A DNA stretch of 64,000 bases from Chondrosia reniformis (taxonomy: Eukaryota; Porifera; Demospongiae; Chondrillida; Chondrillidae), in the NCBI GenBank assembly GCA_947172415.1, contig OX359190.1:310001-374000 (forward strand). Reading direction: 5' to 3'. The notes under the pieces are model-generated. The model was not told the DNA's origin. It did not search any database and saw nothing but the letters and a program-made list of their open reading frames with translations. Below, piece by piece: positions 54,050 through 64,000 of the stretch. Position numbers and translations under genes: made by a program. The number at the start of each line of letters is the position of its first letter. Position 1 is the first letter of the stretch.

Positions 54050-54387
54050 AGACCTCTCCAGATTTGTGGCAATGGGACGTTTGAACTGCAGAATAGACAG
54101 AGTAGCGGAAACTAACAGACTGGACCAGAAGAACTACCACTATCAGGTGAGCACTACTAACGTGAGGCAGACCCTCCAGTCCTCCATGTTTTGTTGAGGG
54201 GAAATGTCAGATCTAAGAAATCTAATAGTCTAAAGTCTTTAAAGTCTTTATTTTTGTGGTTACTCCTTCCAGTGTACTATATACATGTAACGTTTCCTTC
54301 TTCTTGTCCTCTTATTAGGCGACCATCAAGCAGGGAGACTTGTTACTGAACAGGTTACAGAAGTTGAGCAAGATTATCAACATTTAG
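54050..54387 (+). pseudogene. PSMD6: PSMD6 last two exons, fragment 5
   Basis: Exon 54050-54146 has lost nine bases (GTAGCTGGAGTAGTGG became GTAGCGG), removing three residues in frame. Exon 54319-54387 is intact (ATIKQGDLLLNRLQKLSKI). No stop is present, but the upstream part of the gene is absent. Confidence 0.86.
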
Positions 54388-54615
54388 CAGTTGTTTGACT
54401 CTTAAAACTTTGAACTGTCTCTGTGATAATCATGATTTTAGAGTTGTAATGTTCAGTTGACAATTATATAATACATTTACATACTGAATACATATTTGCA
54501 TTATGTGAAAAAATTGATTTTAATAAGTTAGTCTTGTGCAAGTTATAATGTGCTGGGACTAGTAGTACTGTTATTGAGTGTCATGTAAAGGGACACTCGT
54601 CAGCTGAGACACCAC

Positions 54616-54655
54616 TTGTATATTCTTGTATATTCTTGTATATTCTTGTATATTC
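54616..54655. repeat. (TTGTATATTC)4 minisatellite
   Basis: Four 10-base units; the T2-side counterpart at 4766 has three. Confidence 0.9.
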
Positions 54656-54828
54656 AAGGGGAAATGAAAGTTATAATTGACTGCTTGAGGTCACATAAAA
54701 ATTACTAAATAAAGAATATTTCTCATCACTTTCTGGAGTGTGTTTAGCTGTACTTTAGAGAATGCTGAAATAACAGACTAGAAACTCCAACTGCTCTTTC
54801 TAGTTACTAGTAGAGCTCTCTACTTTAG

Positions 54829-55155
54829 GTGTCTCTCTGTGGCCATGTTGGGTGCAGCCTACGTGCTGAGGTTCCTTGGCTGGTGGATGGCAGAGGAGGG
54901 ACGCACCCCACGACAGGCTGTGACTGCCTTTCCAAACCCTCCCCCACCCAGGGACACACAGGTAGGATTGTCTTAATGGATTGTCTTAATGGTTGCTAGG
55001 CAACCATCTAAAACTACTGATTCTTGTGTTTACAGGTCCAGAATCTTTTTCCTGCAAATTTGTGTCCTATGTGCCACAGTTGCCATAGCAACCCCACCAC
55101 CCTCACTACATCAGGATATGTCTATTACTACTCATTCATTCTTCCTTTTTATTAA
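54829..55155 (+). pseudogene. PEX12: PEX12 3'-end fragment, copy 9
   Basis: Linker exon 54829-54961 is open (LRFLGWWMAEEG with D to G). RING exon 55036-55155 has the damaged YVYYYSF and early TAA also seen in copy 2. Converges on T9. Confidence 0.82.
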
Positions 55156-55349
55156 TTTGTCCATTTTCAATTGAACTCTTTGAGGTTACCAAATAAGAAA
55201 AACACAATTATATAATTTGTAAATATCATCAATTGAACTTTAAATTGAAACTGAATAATCATTGCACAATTACTCATTTAATAATAAATAAATTCTATAA
55301 ATTTTAATAAAATGTTCAGTTAACAAACTTAATTGTTCTCTAAAAGTTC

Positions 55350-57545
55350 TCAAAGTACTACTACTCTATTGTTATAACTATCTGCTATGTAAATGAGTCC
55401 ATCACTATCAACTGCTACACCATAAGGACCATTCAATCCAATATCAGTCACTTCATGGACACACTGTCCATCTTGTGTGAAGATGCTGAGCTTATTAGCA
55501 CTCCATGAAGCTACCACTATATGTCCATCACTTGTGACTGCTATACCTCGTGGATACTTCACAATGCCATTACCAAACTGCCTAATAAACTGACCATTCT
55601 GCTGAAACACTTGAAGGCAATTATCTCCTCCATCTGTGACATACACCAAATCATCAGGTGTTATGAGAATGTAACCAGGGCAATTAAACTCTCCTTCAGC
55701 TTTACCCTTGTGACCAAACCTGTACTGGAATGTACCTTCTTCTGTAAACACAGAAACACAATGACCTCCACACTCTGCCACAAATATATGTCCCTCCTTG
55801 TTAACTGCCAAACCAAATGGTCCACTAAGTTGACCCTGATCTTTACCTTTACCTTTACCTTTTCCTCCAAATTGCCTTACAAATTCACCAGCTGCTGTGT
55901 AGATACTGATGTGGCCATTACTATAGTCACTAACTATCACATTCCCTGTTCTACTTAGTGCTATTCCAAACAATCTACGACCATTCTTGACTTTGAAGCT
56001 TCTTATAACTTGACCTTGTCGGTTTAGGATAGTCACTTGTCCATTGTTATCTGAACAGTATAGCAAACCATCCGGACCTACTGCAACACCCAAATACTGA
56101 GAACCTGATGGATGCTTGAACTCCTGCTTGACTGCAGTAATTACGCTACCACCAACTACCTTTACCTCTATTGGACTGCCTGCTACATCATGTCCTCCAA
56201 CAGTCACACTCAGATGGCACTTCTCTGATGGAACAAACTGCACCTCATATGTGCCATCTCTCATGTCTGCTACTTTACCAAACACAGGAACACCTGCTGT
56301 CACAGGACGAAGGACAGCCAACACTCTCTCTCCTCCTCTGCACTCATTGCCTCTCTCGTCTCTTGTCATCACCTTCAACTGCAAAGGAGGTTTCTTTATC
56401 CAAGGTCTCATTCTGCAGGTAATGACGTTATCCTTCACTTCCACTCCTTGCATAGTGCAGTTTGGTGGATGGGGACCGTGATGGATGCTTCCAAGTGATG
56501 AGATGTACTTTTCCACTTCTTCTCGATCACAGCTCTTCAGACCAACAGAAGGTTGGATGGAGGCTCTTGGCGTTGAGATACTGCTGCTGAGAGATGACAT
56601 GCGACTGACAATCTTCTTTGTCACTGATAACTGCTCTTCTGTTGTTCCATTCAAACTCATCTCTTCGGACAGGCAATGGAATGCATCAAGCTTCTTCAGA
56701 CTGACCTCCAATTCTCTCTCGCGTCTCTCAAGTTCTCTTCTTCCCTTGTCTTCTGCTTCCCTCACTTCAGCAGCAAGACCATCACAGCGGGCTGTCACCA
56801 TGGCAAACAGATGCTCCTTCATTCCAGCAATCTCTCCTAACGCATTCTCAGACTGCTGTTGGAGACTAGCTTTGCTGTCCTGCACTTCTTGGAGAGCAGA
56901 TCTGATTGCCTTCCTTTGAGTCCTCACGGATGAAAGGCACTGCGTCAGAGTGGTCTTGTTGGACTCTCCCAGCTTATCGTCAATGTACGACACTTTGTGG
57001 GAATGGTGAGGTTCGATAGAAGAGCAAATGTGACAAATCAATTCTTCACAAGTGTGACAGTAAAGCTTGCAATTTTCCTTGTGTTTCGAGCATTTGAACA
57101 AATTCTCTTTCTTACCGCCTTGCTCAAACACTCCTTGCAACGGCTTCATTTCGTGTTTCTTCAAGACTTTTCGAGTTTTATGGTGATCGACGCATTCCTG
57201 ACAAATGAACGCATCGCAAGTCGAGCAGAAACTAACGGCCGATCTCTCTTCTTCGTGTTCCTCCTGACAGATGACGCCTTCCTTCCGGTACTGGTTGCTC
57301 AAAGCCTTCCTCAGAGCGAACGGATGGTCAGAAAGATCCTTGAGAGACAAGGAGAACACTTCCTCGCAAATTTGGCAGGAGACGCTGCGATGGAGAATCT
57401 TGTCTCGACATTCTACCTTCTCACACAAAGCTAACGAGTGGAGACACGGTAGACATTTCAACTCTTCTATTTTCTCTCCGCAACCGACACAAGTGAGACT
57501 AAGCTCTAACTGAATGAGTGGGACCGCTGGATCAAGCTCCGCCAT
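55350..57545 (-). CDS. TRIM-NHL protein T9 (partner of T2)
   Basis: Intact 731-residue member with the T2-type N terminus (MAELDPAVPLIQ) and the lengthened GGKGKGKGKDQGQLS connection. All six D-A loops and all B-C loops are as in T2, apart from Y to H right after SDYSNG. Remaining differences are scattered over the whole protein (KIEELK, HEMKP, SISTPRA, TMQGVE, SPIEVK). This pair therefore diverged by ordinary point change, unlike T1 and T8. Confidence 0.95.
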   Translation of the reverse strand: MAELDPAVPLIQLELSLTCVGCGEKIEELKCLPCLHSLALCEKVECRDKILHRSVSCQICEEVFSLSLKDLSDHPFALRKALSNQYRKEGVICQEEHEEERSAVSFCSTCDAFICQECVDHHKTRKVLKKHEMKPLQGVFEQGGKKENLFKCSKHKENCKLYCHTCEELICHICSSIEPHHSHKVSYIDDKLGESNKTTLTQCLSSVRTQRKAIRSALQEVQDSKASLQQQSENALGEIAGMKEHLFAMVTARCDGLAAEVREAEDKGRRELERRERELEVSLKKLDAFHCLSEEMSLNGTTEEQLSVTKKIVSRMSSLSSSISTPRASIQPSVGLKSCDREEVEKYISSLGSIHHGPHPPNCTMQGVEVKDNVITCRMRPWIKKPPLQLKVMTRDERGNECRGGERVLAVLRPVTAGVPVFGKVADMRDGTYEVQFVPSEKCHLSVTVGGHDVAGSPIEVKVVGGSVITAVKQEFKHPSGSQYLGVAVGPDGLLYCSDNNGQVTILNRQGQVIRSFKVKNGRRLFGIALSRTGNVIVSDYSNGHISIYTAAGEFVRQFGGKGKGKGKDQGQLSGPFGLAVNKEGHIFVAECGGHCVSVFTEEGTFQYRFGHKGKAEGEFNCPGYILITPDDLVYVTDGGDNCLQVFQQNGQFIRQFGNGIVKYPRGIAVTSDGHIVVASWSANKLSIFTQDGQCVHEVTDIGLNGPYGVAVDSDGLIYIADSYNNRVVVL

Positions 57546-57694
57546 TTGCAGACCTCGCTTAGTTGCTGTATTTGATAAATGTTTATTCTATCTGTTTGTA
57601 ATTTTATTAATCAGTTCAGTTGTTACTATTTTGGTACTTTATGGTTTATGTAGCAATCTATAGATCGATTTTAGTTAAGTTTTATTGTTTATGA
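57546..57694 (-). promoter_or_regulatory. Conserved TRIM 5' proximal block of T9
   Basis: Same block as 2801-2960, here in the T2/T9 variant (TCGCTTAGTTGCTGTATTTGAT on the plus strand, within its limits). Confidence 0.38.
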
Positions 57695-57814
57695 TTTTAG
57701 TATTTTGAATTATGTTTTTGAATTATCTATTCTATCAAATCTATTAGAACTTCTAGAAGAACTTTGTCTAATAGATTTAAGTTAGCACAAAAACATAATT
57801 CAAAATACTAAAAA
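57695..57814. mobile_element. Palindromic MITE-like hairpin element, copy 2
   Basis: 120-base foldback equal to that at 7831-7951, with ~26-base arms and the CTTCTAGAAG centre. Confidence 0.65.
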
Positions 57815-58229
57815 GAAGTCATCATTGTCTATATCTCCGTATGTCCAAACTAAGTTTAAATCTAGTTTTGCATCAGTTTCGTGTAGTTAACAGTTATATT
57901 GCAAACTCGAATGAGCAAGATCACACTCTAATGTAAATAGACATATTTGAAGAATATATACATTTTTATATACAGGTATTTTATGTATATGTATAGGTTT
58001 GCAATTAGTAACTGATTAACACCTTATAAGGCTAACTGATTAACAGGTGACACAGAAGTGTTGTGACTACTGAAATTTAAGTTAATTTACTATACATATC
58101 ACTTTTATGGGAATTTATCTTCTGACAACCTGTAGATTTATTATAATTCTAACAATCATGTCTGGTATAGCAATGGCTAATTTGCCTTTTATACTTGACC
58201 ACGCCCCCTCTATTTATATTCCTGGACAG
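57815..58229. other. Intergenic spacer, T9 upstream
   Basis: AT-rich, counterpart of 7952-8303 but with an extra ~70 bases also found in the T1-type spacer (CTGATTAACAGGTGAC). No gene seen. Confidence 0.55.
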
Positions 58230-58335
58230 AGACCTCTCCAGATTTGTGGCAATGGGATGTTTGAACTGCAGAATAGACAGAGTAGCTGGAGTAGTGGAAA
58301 CTAACAGACCGGACCAGAAGAACTACCACTATCAG
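58230..58335 (+). pseudogene. PSMD6: PSMD6 penultimate exon only, fragment 6
   Basis: One exon with intact splice sites; R to C in [11 protein letters not shown]. The terminal exon is missing as in fragment 2. Confidence 0.85.
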
Positions 58336-58985
58336 GTGAGCACTACTAACGTGAGGCAGACCCTCCAGTCCTCCATGTTTTGTTGAGGGGAAATGTCAAA
58401 TCTAAGAAATCTAATAGTCTTAAAGTCTTTAAAGTCTTTATTTTTGTGGTTACTCCTTCCAGTGTATTATATGCAAATAGATTTTAATAAGTTGGTCCTG
58501 CACAAGTTATAATGCAGCAACTTTTATACACAGATTACAAAACTACATGCTTGTTATACAATTATTTACAAGAGTATACTGAATGCTAAATGCTACATGG
58601 CTTATAGTTTAAAATAGATTTATGGCTTATAAAAACGTTATATACGTCAAAATTGGAAGATGCTACATCGATAATCCGTAATACATTAATTAAATATTGA
58701 GGTTAGACTGTTCGTTTTGATTCTGTCAGGAAAGTAAAGCGTGGAATACATTGAAGCGCTGGTTAATCATAGCGACTCACAGCCAGGTTTAGCAGCACGT
58801 AGGCCATGCAATGACACAACTCCAATACGCGCTCGCATGTATAAACAATATATAGTCCGTATTTTTGCTTTTAAATTAGACCGTGAATTCATATGCATAC
58901 AATTTTCCTTAATTATATCCTATATGCTGCTCCCATTCTTCATCCAAATGTACAAGTAGGTGATGCTTAACATTCAGTCTACTTT
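58336..58985. other. Spacer between PSMD6 fragment and second satellite
   Basis: Counterpart of 8410-9040 with few differences. No gene seen. Confidence 0.6.
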
Positions 58986-61800
58986 AAGTACCGAATGAAA
59001 ATGGGAACACTTTGGGTCTACAACTACTAAACAATTTAGTGCTGTAACTCTTCCAAATGAAGAGATATGAATCTGAAACTCTATCTCAGTATTCACAGAG
59101 ATGTATGAAAGTCATCCAATGAGTTTTGCAAATTTTGATATCTATTCAAATTTGCCCTATATCTCTCACTATACGTATCTCTCACCATACATTAAATTTG
59201 TATACAAGAATCTATTGTACATTTAGTTCAATAACTCTGTCAATTGGAAAGATGTGAAGCTGAAACTTGTTGTCAGCATTCACAGACATACATAAAGCAT
59301 ATCCAAAGAGTTTTACAAATTTTGATGTTCACTCATATTTGCCCTATATCTCACCATACTTTAAATTTGTATACAAGAATCTAATGTACATTTAGTGGTG
59401 TAACTCTCTCAATTGGAAAGATGTGAAGCTGAAACTTGCTGTCAGCATTCACAGCTATCCTTAAAGCATATCCAAAGAGTTTTGCAAATTTTGATGTTCA
59501 CTCATATTTGCCCTATTTCTCACCATACTTTAAATTTGTATACAAGAATCTAATCTACATTTAGTGCCGTAACACTGTCAATTGGAAAGATGTGAAGCTG
59601 AAACTTGCTGTCAGCATTCACAGCTATCCTTAAAGCATATCCAAAGAGTTTTACAAATTTTGATGTTTACTCATATTTGCCCTATATCTCACCATACTTT
59701 AAATTTGTATAGCAGAATCTATTGTACATTTAGTTCAATAACTCTGTCAATTGGAAAGATGTACATGTGAAGCTGAAACTTGTTGTCAGCATTCACAGAC
59801 ATACATAAAGCATATCCAAAGAGTTTTACAAATTTTGATGTTCACTCATATTTGCCCTATATCTCACCATACTTTAAATTTGTATACAAGAATCTAATGT
59901 ACATTTAGTGGTGTAACTCTCTCAATTGGAAAGATGTGAAGCTGAAACTTGCTGTCAGCATTCACAGCTATCCTTAAAGCATATCCAAAGAGTTTTGCAA
60001 ATTTTGATGTTCACTCATATTTGCCCTATTTCTCACCATACTTTAAATTTGTATACAAGAATCTAATCTACATTTAGTGCCGTAACACTGTCAATTGGAA
60101 AGATGTGAAGCTGAAACTTGCTGTCAGCATTCACAGCTATCCTTAAAGCATATCCAAAGAGTTTTACAAATTTTGATGTTTACTCATATTTGCCCTATAT
60201 CTCACCATACTTTAAATTTGTATAGCAGAATCTAATGTACATTTAGTGGTGTAACTCTCTCAATTGGAAAGATGTGAAGCTGAAACTTGCTGTCAGCATT
60301 CACAGCTATCCTTAAAGCATATCCAAAGAGTTTTGCAAATTTTGATGTTCACTCACATTTGCCCTATATCTCACCATACTTTAAATTTGTATACAAGAAT
60401 CTAATGTACATTTAGTGCTGTAACTCTGTCAATTGGAAAGATGTGAAGCTAAAACTTGTTGTCAGCATTCACAGACATCCTTAAAGCATATCCAAAGAGT
60501 TTTACAAATTTTGATGTTCACTCATATTTGCCCTATTTCTCACCATACATTAAATTTGTATAGCAGAATCTAATGTACATTTAGTGCTGTAACTCTGTCA
60601 ATTGGAAAGATGTGAAGCTAAAACTTGTTGTCAGCATTCACAGACATCCTTAAAGCATATCCAAAGAGTTTTACAAATTTTGATGTTCTATCATATTTGC
60701 CCTATCTCTCACCATACATTAAATTTGTATAGCAGAATCTAATGTACATTTAGTGGTGTAACTCTGTCAATTGGAAAGATGTGTAGCTGAAACTTGCTGT
60801 CAGCATTCACAGCTATCCTTAAAGCATATCCAAAGAGTTTTGCAAATTTTGATGTTCACTCACATTTGCCCTATATCTCACCATACTTTAAATTTGTATC
60901 CAAGAATCTAATGTACATTTAGTGCTGTAACTCCGTCAATTGGAAAGATGTGAAGCTAAAACTTGTCAGCATTCACAGACATCCTTAAAGCATATCCAAA
61001 GAGTTTTACAAATTTTGATGTTCTATTATATTTGCCCTATTTCTCACCATACATTAAATTTGTATAGCAGAATCTAATGTACATTTAGTGCTGTAACTCT
61101 GTCAATTGGAAAGATGTGAAGCTGAAACTTGCTGTCAGCATTCACAGACATCCATAAAACATATCCAAAGAGTTTTGCAAATTTTGATGTTCACTCATAT
61201 TTGCCCTATTTCTCACCATACATTAAATTTGTATACAAGAATCTAATGTACATTTAGTGCTGTAGCTCTGTCAATTGGAAAGATGTGAAGCTGAAACTTC
61301 CTGTCAGCATTCACAGCTATCCTTAAAGCATATCCAAAGAGTTTTGCAAATTTTGATGTTCACTCATATTTGCCCTATATCTCACCATACTTTAAATTTG
61401 TATACAAGAATCTAATGTACATTTAGTGCTGTAACTCTGTCAATTGGAAAGATGTGAAGCTGGAACTTGTTGTCAGCATTCACAGACATCCTTAAAGCAT
61501 ATCCAAAGAGTTTTACAGATTTTGATGTTCTATCATATTTGCCCTATCTCTCACCATACATTAAATTTGTAGAGCAGAATCTAATGTACATTTAGTGCTG
61601 TAACTCTGTCAATTGGAAAGATGTGAAGCTGAAACTTCCTGTCAGCATTCACAGCTATCCTTAAAGCATATCCAAAGAGTTTTACAAATTTTGATGTTCA
61701 CTAATATTTGCCCTATATCTCACCATACTTTAAATTTGTATACAAGAATCTAATCTACATTTAGTGCCGTTCCTCTGTCAATTGGAAAGATATGAAGCTG
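58986..61800. repeat. 169-bp satellite array, second locus
   Basis: Sixteen or so direct units; the first is subfamily B, the rest subfamily A. The array is about four units longer than at 9041-11205. Some multi-unit blocks repeat internally (for example the stretches around 59210-59700 and 59720-60230), showing block amplification. Confidence 0.92.
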
Positions 61801-62525
61801 AAACCTCTTGGCTGTATGCACATATAGCTATACAGTATATCCTGCTAGTTTTGTAAAATTTCAAAAAAGGATACCCGAGTTACTGCAGATCGAATAATAC
61901 CCTATTCTAAAGTATTGAAGATTCGCCAACCACAAGCGTTTTCATAGGCAATTACTTTATTTAAATAGAAGATAAAACCTTATAATAGTAGGCCTACCTG
62001 GACACATCTCTATGGTGGTTGCGGTTCCCATAGAGGTTGGTAGCGCTTAGACTCTGAAGCTGTCTCCTAATCGGTTGGTGCCATAGAGACGTGCTCACCA
62101 ATAATCCGGATTTCGGGGGGGTTCCACGTAATGTGGGATTGGCATCTGATATCTTAGGATTCATATGAGTCGGCCATATCGAGAAGAACTGGTTCTTCTC
62201 ACGTAAGTGACACCCAAAGCTCAACTCGGCAGAGCGTTACCACCGATCCCGGCCTCTGAGCGTCGTGGATGGTAGCGTTCGGTATGGTCCAATTTTTTTC
62301 CTTTGGAGTTTCTTTAGCAGTCGATTGACGATTTTTCACTTTAGCGACATCCATATATTATAATATGGACAGATACTACTTCAAAACAATCAAGTATTAC
62401 AGAGTGAATATCCATGTGTATTAAAATCTTTAAAAGCGTTCTCGTCATTCAAAATATACATATAAAAGTACCGTATTTTCAATATTCCCTTCTCTAGGTC
62501 GGCCATTTATATTATTACGAAACTC
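61801..62525. repeat. ~725-bp core element, copy 3
   Basis: Third copy of the GC-rich core described at 11206. It includes the hairpin-forming CTCTATGG/CCATAGAG and GAGAAGAAC/GTTCTTCTC pairs, the A-box-like AGCTCAACTCGGCAGAGCG and the T7 run near 62291. Confidence 0.72.
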
Positions 62526-62690
62526 CCGTACATTAAATTTCTATACAAGAATCTAATGTACATTTAGTGCAATAACTCTGTCAATTGGAAAGATGTGAAG
62601 CTGAAACTTCTTGTCAACATTCACAGACATACATAGAGCATATCCAAAGAGTTTTACAAATTTTGATGTTCACTCATATTTGTCCTACGT
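62526..62690. repeat. Single subfamily A satellite unit
   Basis: One direct unit following the core, as at 11936. Confidence 0.8.
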
Positions 62691-63885
62691 ACGTACTTTA
62701 AATTAAGATATAGAAAGTTAATGTATGGTGAGAGATAGGGCAAATTTTAAGTTTCATCAAAATTTCACAAACCCATTGGACATGCTCTATAGAGATCTGT
62801 GAATGCTGACACAAAGGTTTAGCTTCATATCTCTCCATTTGATAGAGTTACAGCCCTCAATGTACATTAACTTCTGGTATAGAAAGTTAATGTATAGTGA
62901 GAGATAGGGCAAATTTTAAGTTTCAACAATATTTCACAAACCCATTGGACATGTTGTATAGATGTCTGTGAATGCTGACACAAAGGTTTAGTTTCATATC
63001 TCTCCATTTGATAGAGTTACAGCCCTCAATGTACATTAAATTAAGATATAGAAAGTTAATGTATGGTGAGAGATAGGGCAAATTTAAAGTTTCATCAAAA
63101 TTTCAAAAACCCATTGGACATGTTGTATAGATGTCTGTGAATGCTGACACAAAGGTTTAGCTTCATATCTCTCCATTTGATAGAGTTACAGCCCTCAATG
63201 TACATTAAATTAAGATATAGAAATTAAAGTTAATGTATGGTGAGAGATAGGGCAAATTTTAAGTTTCATCAAAATTTTACAAACCCATTGGACATGCTCT
63301 ATAGAAATCTGTGAATGTTGACACAAAGGTTTAGCTTCATATCTCTCCATTTGATAGAGTTACAGCCCTCAATGTACATTAAATTAAGATATAGAAAGTT
63401 AATGTATAGTGAGAGATAGGGCAAATTTTAAGTTTTATCAAAATTTCAAAAACCCATTGGACATGCTCTATAGAGATCTGTGAATGCTGACACAAAGGTT
63501 TAGCTTCATATCTCTCCATTTGATAGAGTTACAGCCCTCAATGTACATTAACTTCTGGTATTGAAAGTTAATGTATGGTGAGAGATAGGGAAAATTTTAA
63601 GTTTCATCAAAATTTCAAAAACCTATTGGACATGTTGTATAGATGTCTGTGAATGCTGACACAAAGGTTTAGCTTCATATCTCTCCATTTGATAGAGTTC
63701 CAGCCCTCAATGTACATTAAATTAAGATATAGAAAGTTAATGTATGGTGAGAGATAGGGCAAATTTTAAGTTTCATCAAAATTTCACAAACCCATTGGAC
63801 ATGCTCTATAGAGATCTGTGAATGCTGACACAAAGGTTTAGCTTCATATCTCTCCATTTGATAGAGTTACAGCCCTCAATGTACG
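62691..63885. repeat. Inverted satellite block (subfamily C), second locus
   Basis: About seven inverted units (four at 12111). Same TGGTGAGAGATAGGGC and GCTGACACAAAGGTTTAGC markers. Confidence 0.88.
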
Positions 63886-64000
63886 TATCTCACCATACTT
63901 TAAATTTGTATACAAGAATCTAATCTACATTTAGTGCTGTAACTCTGTCAATTGTAAAGATATGAAGCTGAAACTTCTTGGCTGTATGCACATATAGCTA
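63886..64000. repeat. Direct satellite unit and start of a fourth core
   Basis: A direct unit leads into CTTGGCTGTATGCACATATAGCTA, the first bases of the core element, which is cut by the window end. The order matches 12781-12900 exactly. Confidence 0.75.

Noticed and set aside
5485..57545. T2/T9 as a second case of loop-targeted change
   Set aside because: This pair has the same D-A and B-C loops (except Y to H next to one) and scattered differences elsewhere. It does not support the T1/T8 pattern and shows the process is not constant.
611..57545. Diversity-generating retroelement or viral origin for the loop variation
   Set aside because: No reverse transcriptase, template-repeat pair or viral gene is seen in the window. 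Gene conversion among paralogs is sufficient for most changes.

Overview
This is eukaryotic, animal-type DNA. The genes have short GT-AG introns, the intergenic DNA is AT-rich, and exons of animal housekeeping genes are recognisable (HUS1, PEX12, PSMD6, FBXO7 and a CDK1/2-type kinase). The compact introns, the divergence from human proteins and the large tandem TRIM-NHL family suggest an early-branching animal, most likely a demosponge such as Amphimedon. The species is inference only.

The core of the window is a tandem family of nine intronless TRIM-NHL genes (T1 to T9), all on the minus strand, each 715-731 codons: 611-2800, 5485-7680, 20072-22267, 27263-29410, 32318-34501, 37467-39653, 44356-46545, 50506-52695 and 55350-57545. 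Each encodes an atypical RING, two B-boxes, a coiled coil, a filamin repeat and a six-bladed NHL propeller. All nine frames are open. The DNA between them is repeated too. Every TRIM gene converges on a 3' fragment of PEX12. The far flank of each carries one of three sets: the last exons of PSMD6 (T1, T2, T5, T8, T9), HUS1 (T3, T4) or FBXO7 divergent from PEX12 (T6, T7). Most of these passenger fragments carry stops or frameshifts. One HUS1 copy (15649-17497) is intact.

Layout: 1-8300 holds T1 and T2 with PEX12 and PSMD6 fragments. 9040-15005 is a 169-bp satellite in direct and inverted orientation with two copies of a ~725-bp non-satellite core. 15649-19206 has intact HUS1, a truncated CDK and the PSMD6 end. 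19477-39653 holds T3-T6 with PEX12, HUS1 and PSMD6 copies. 40476-49970 has two FBXO7/PEX12 divergent pairs around T7. From about 49.9 kb to the end, the first part of the window is repeated (T8 like T1, T9 like T2, then the same satellite and core), so this is a recent large segmental duplication.

The strongest signal is in the propellers. Across nine paralogs the A-B and C-D loops (one face) are nearly invariant, while the D-A and B-C loops (the opposite face, where ligands usually bind) vary in almost every blade, and every length change in the NHL domain falls in those loops. In the most recent pair, T1 and T8, I find only seven base differences over about 1.76 kb (T1 3' half plus 3' flank), in three spots, each in a D-A or B-C loop. 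This looks like a germline-diversified recognition repertoire, probably using short gene-conversion tracts. That function is inference.
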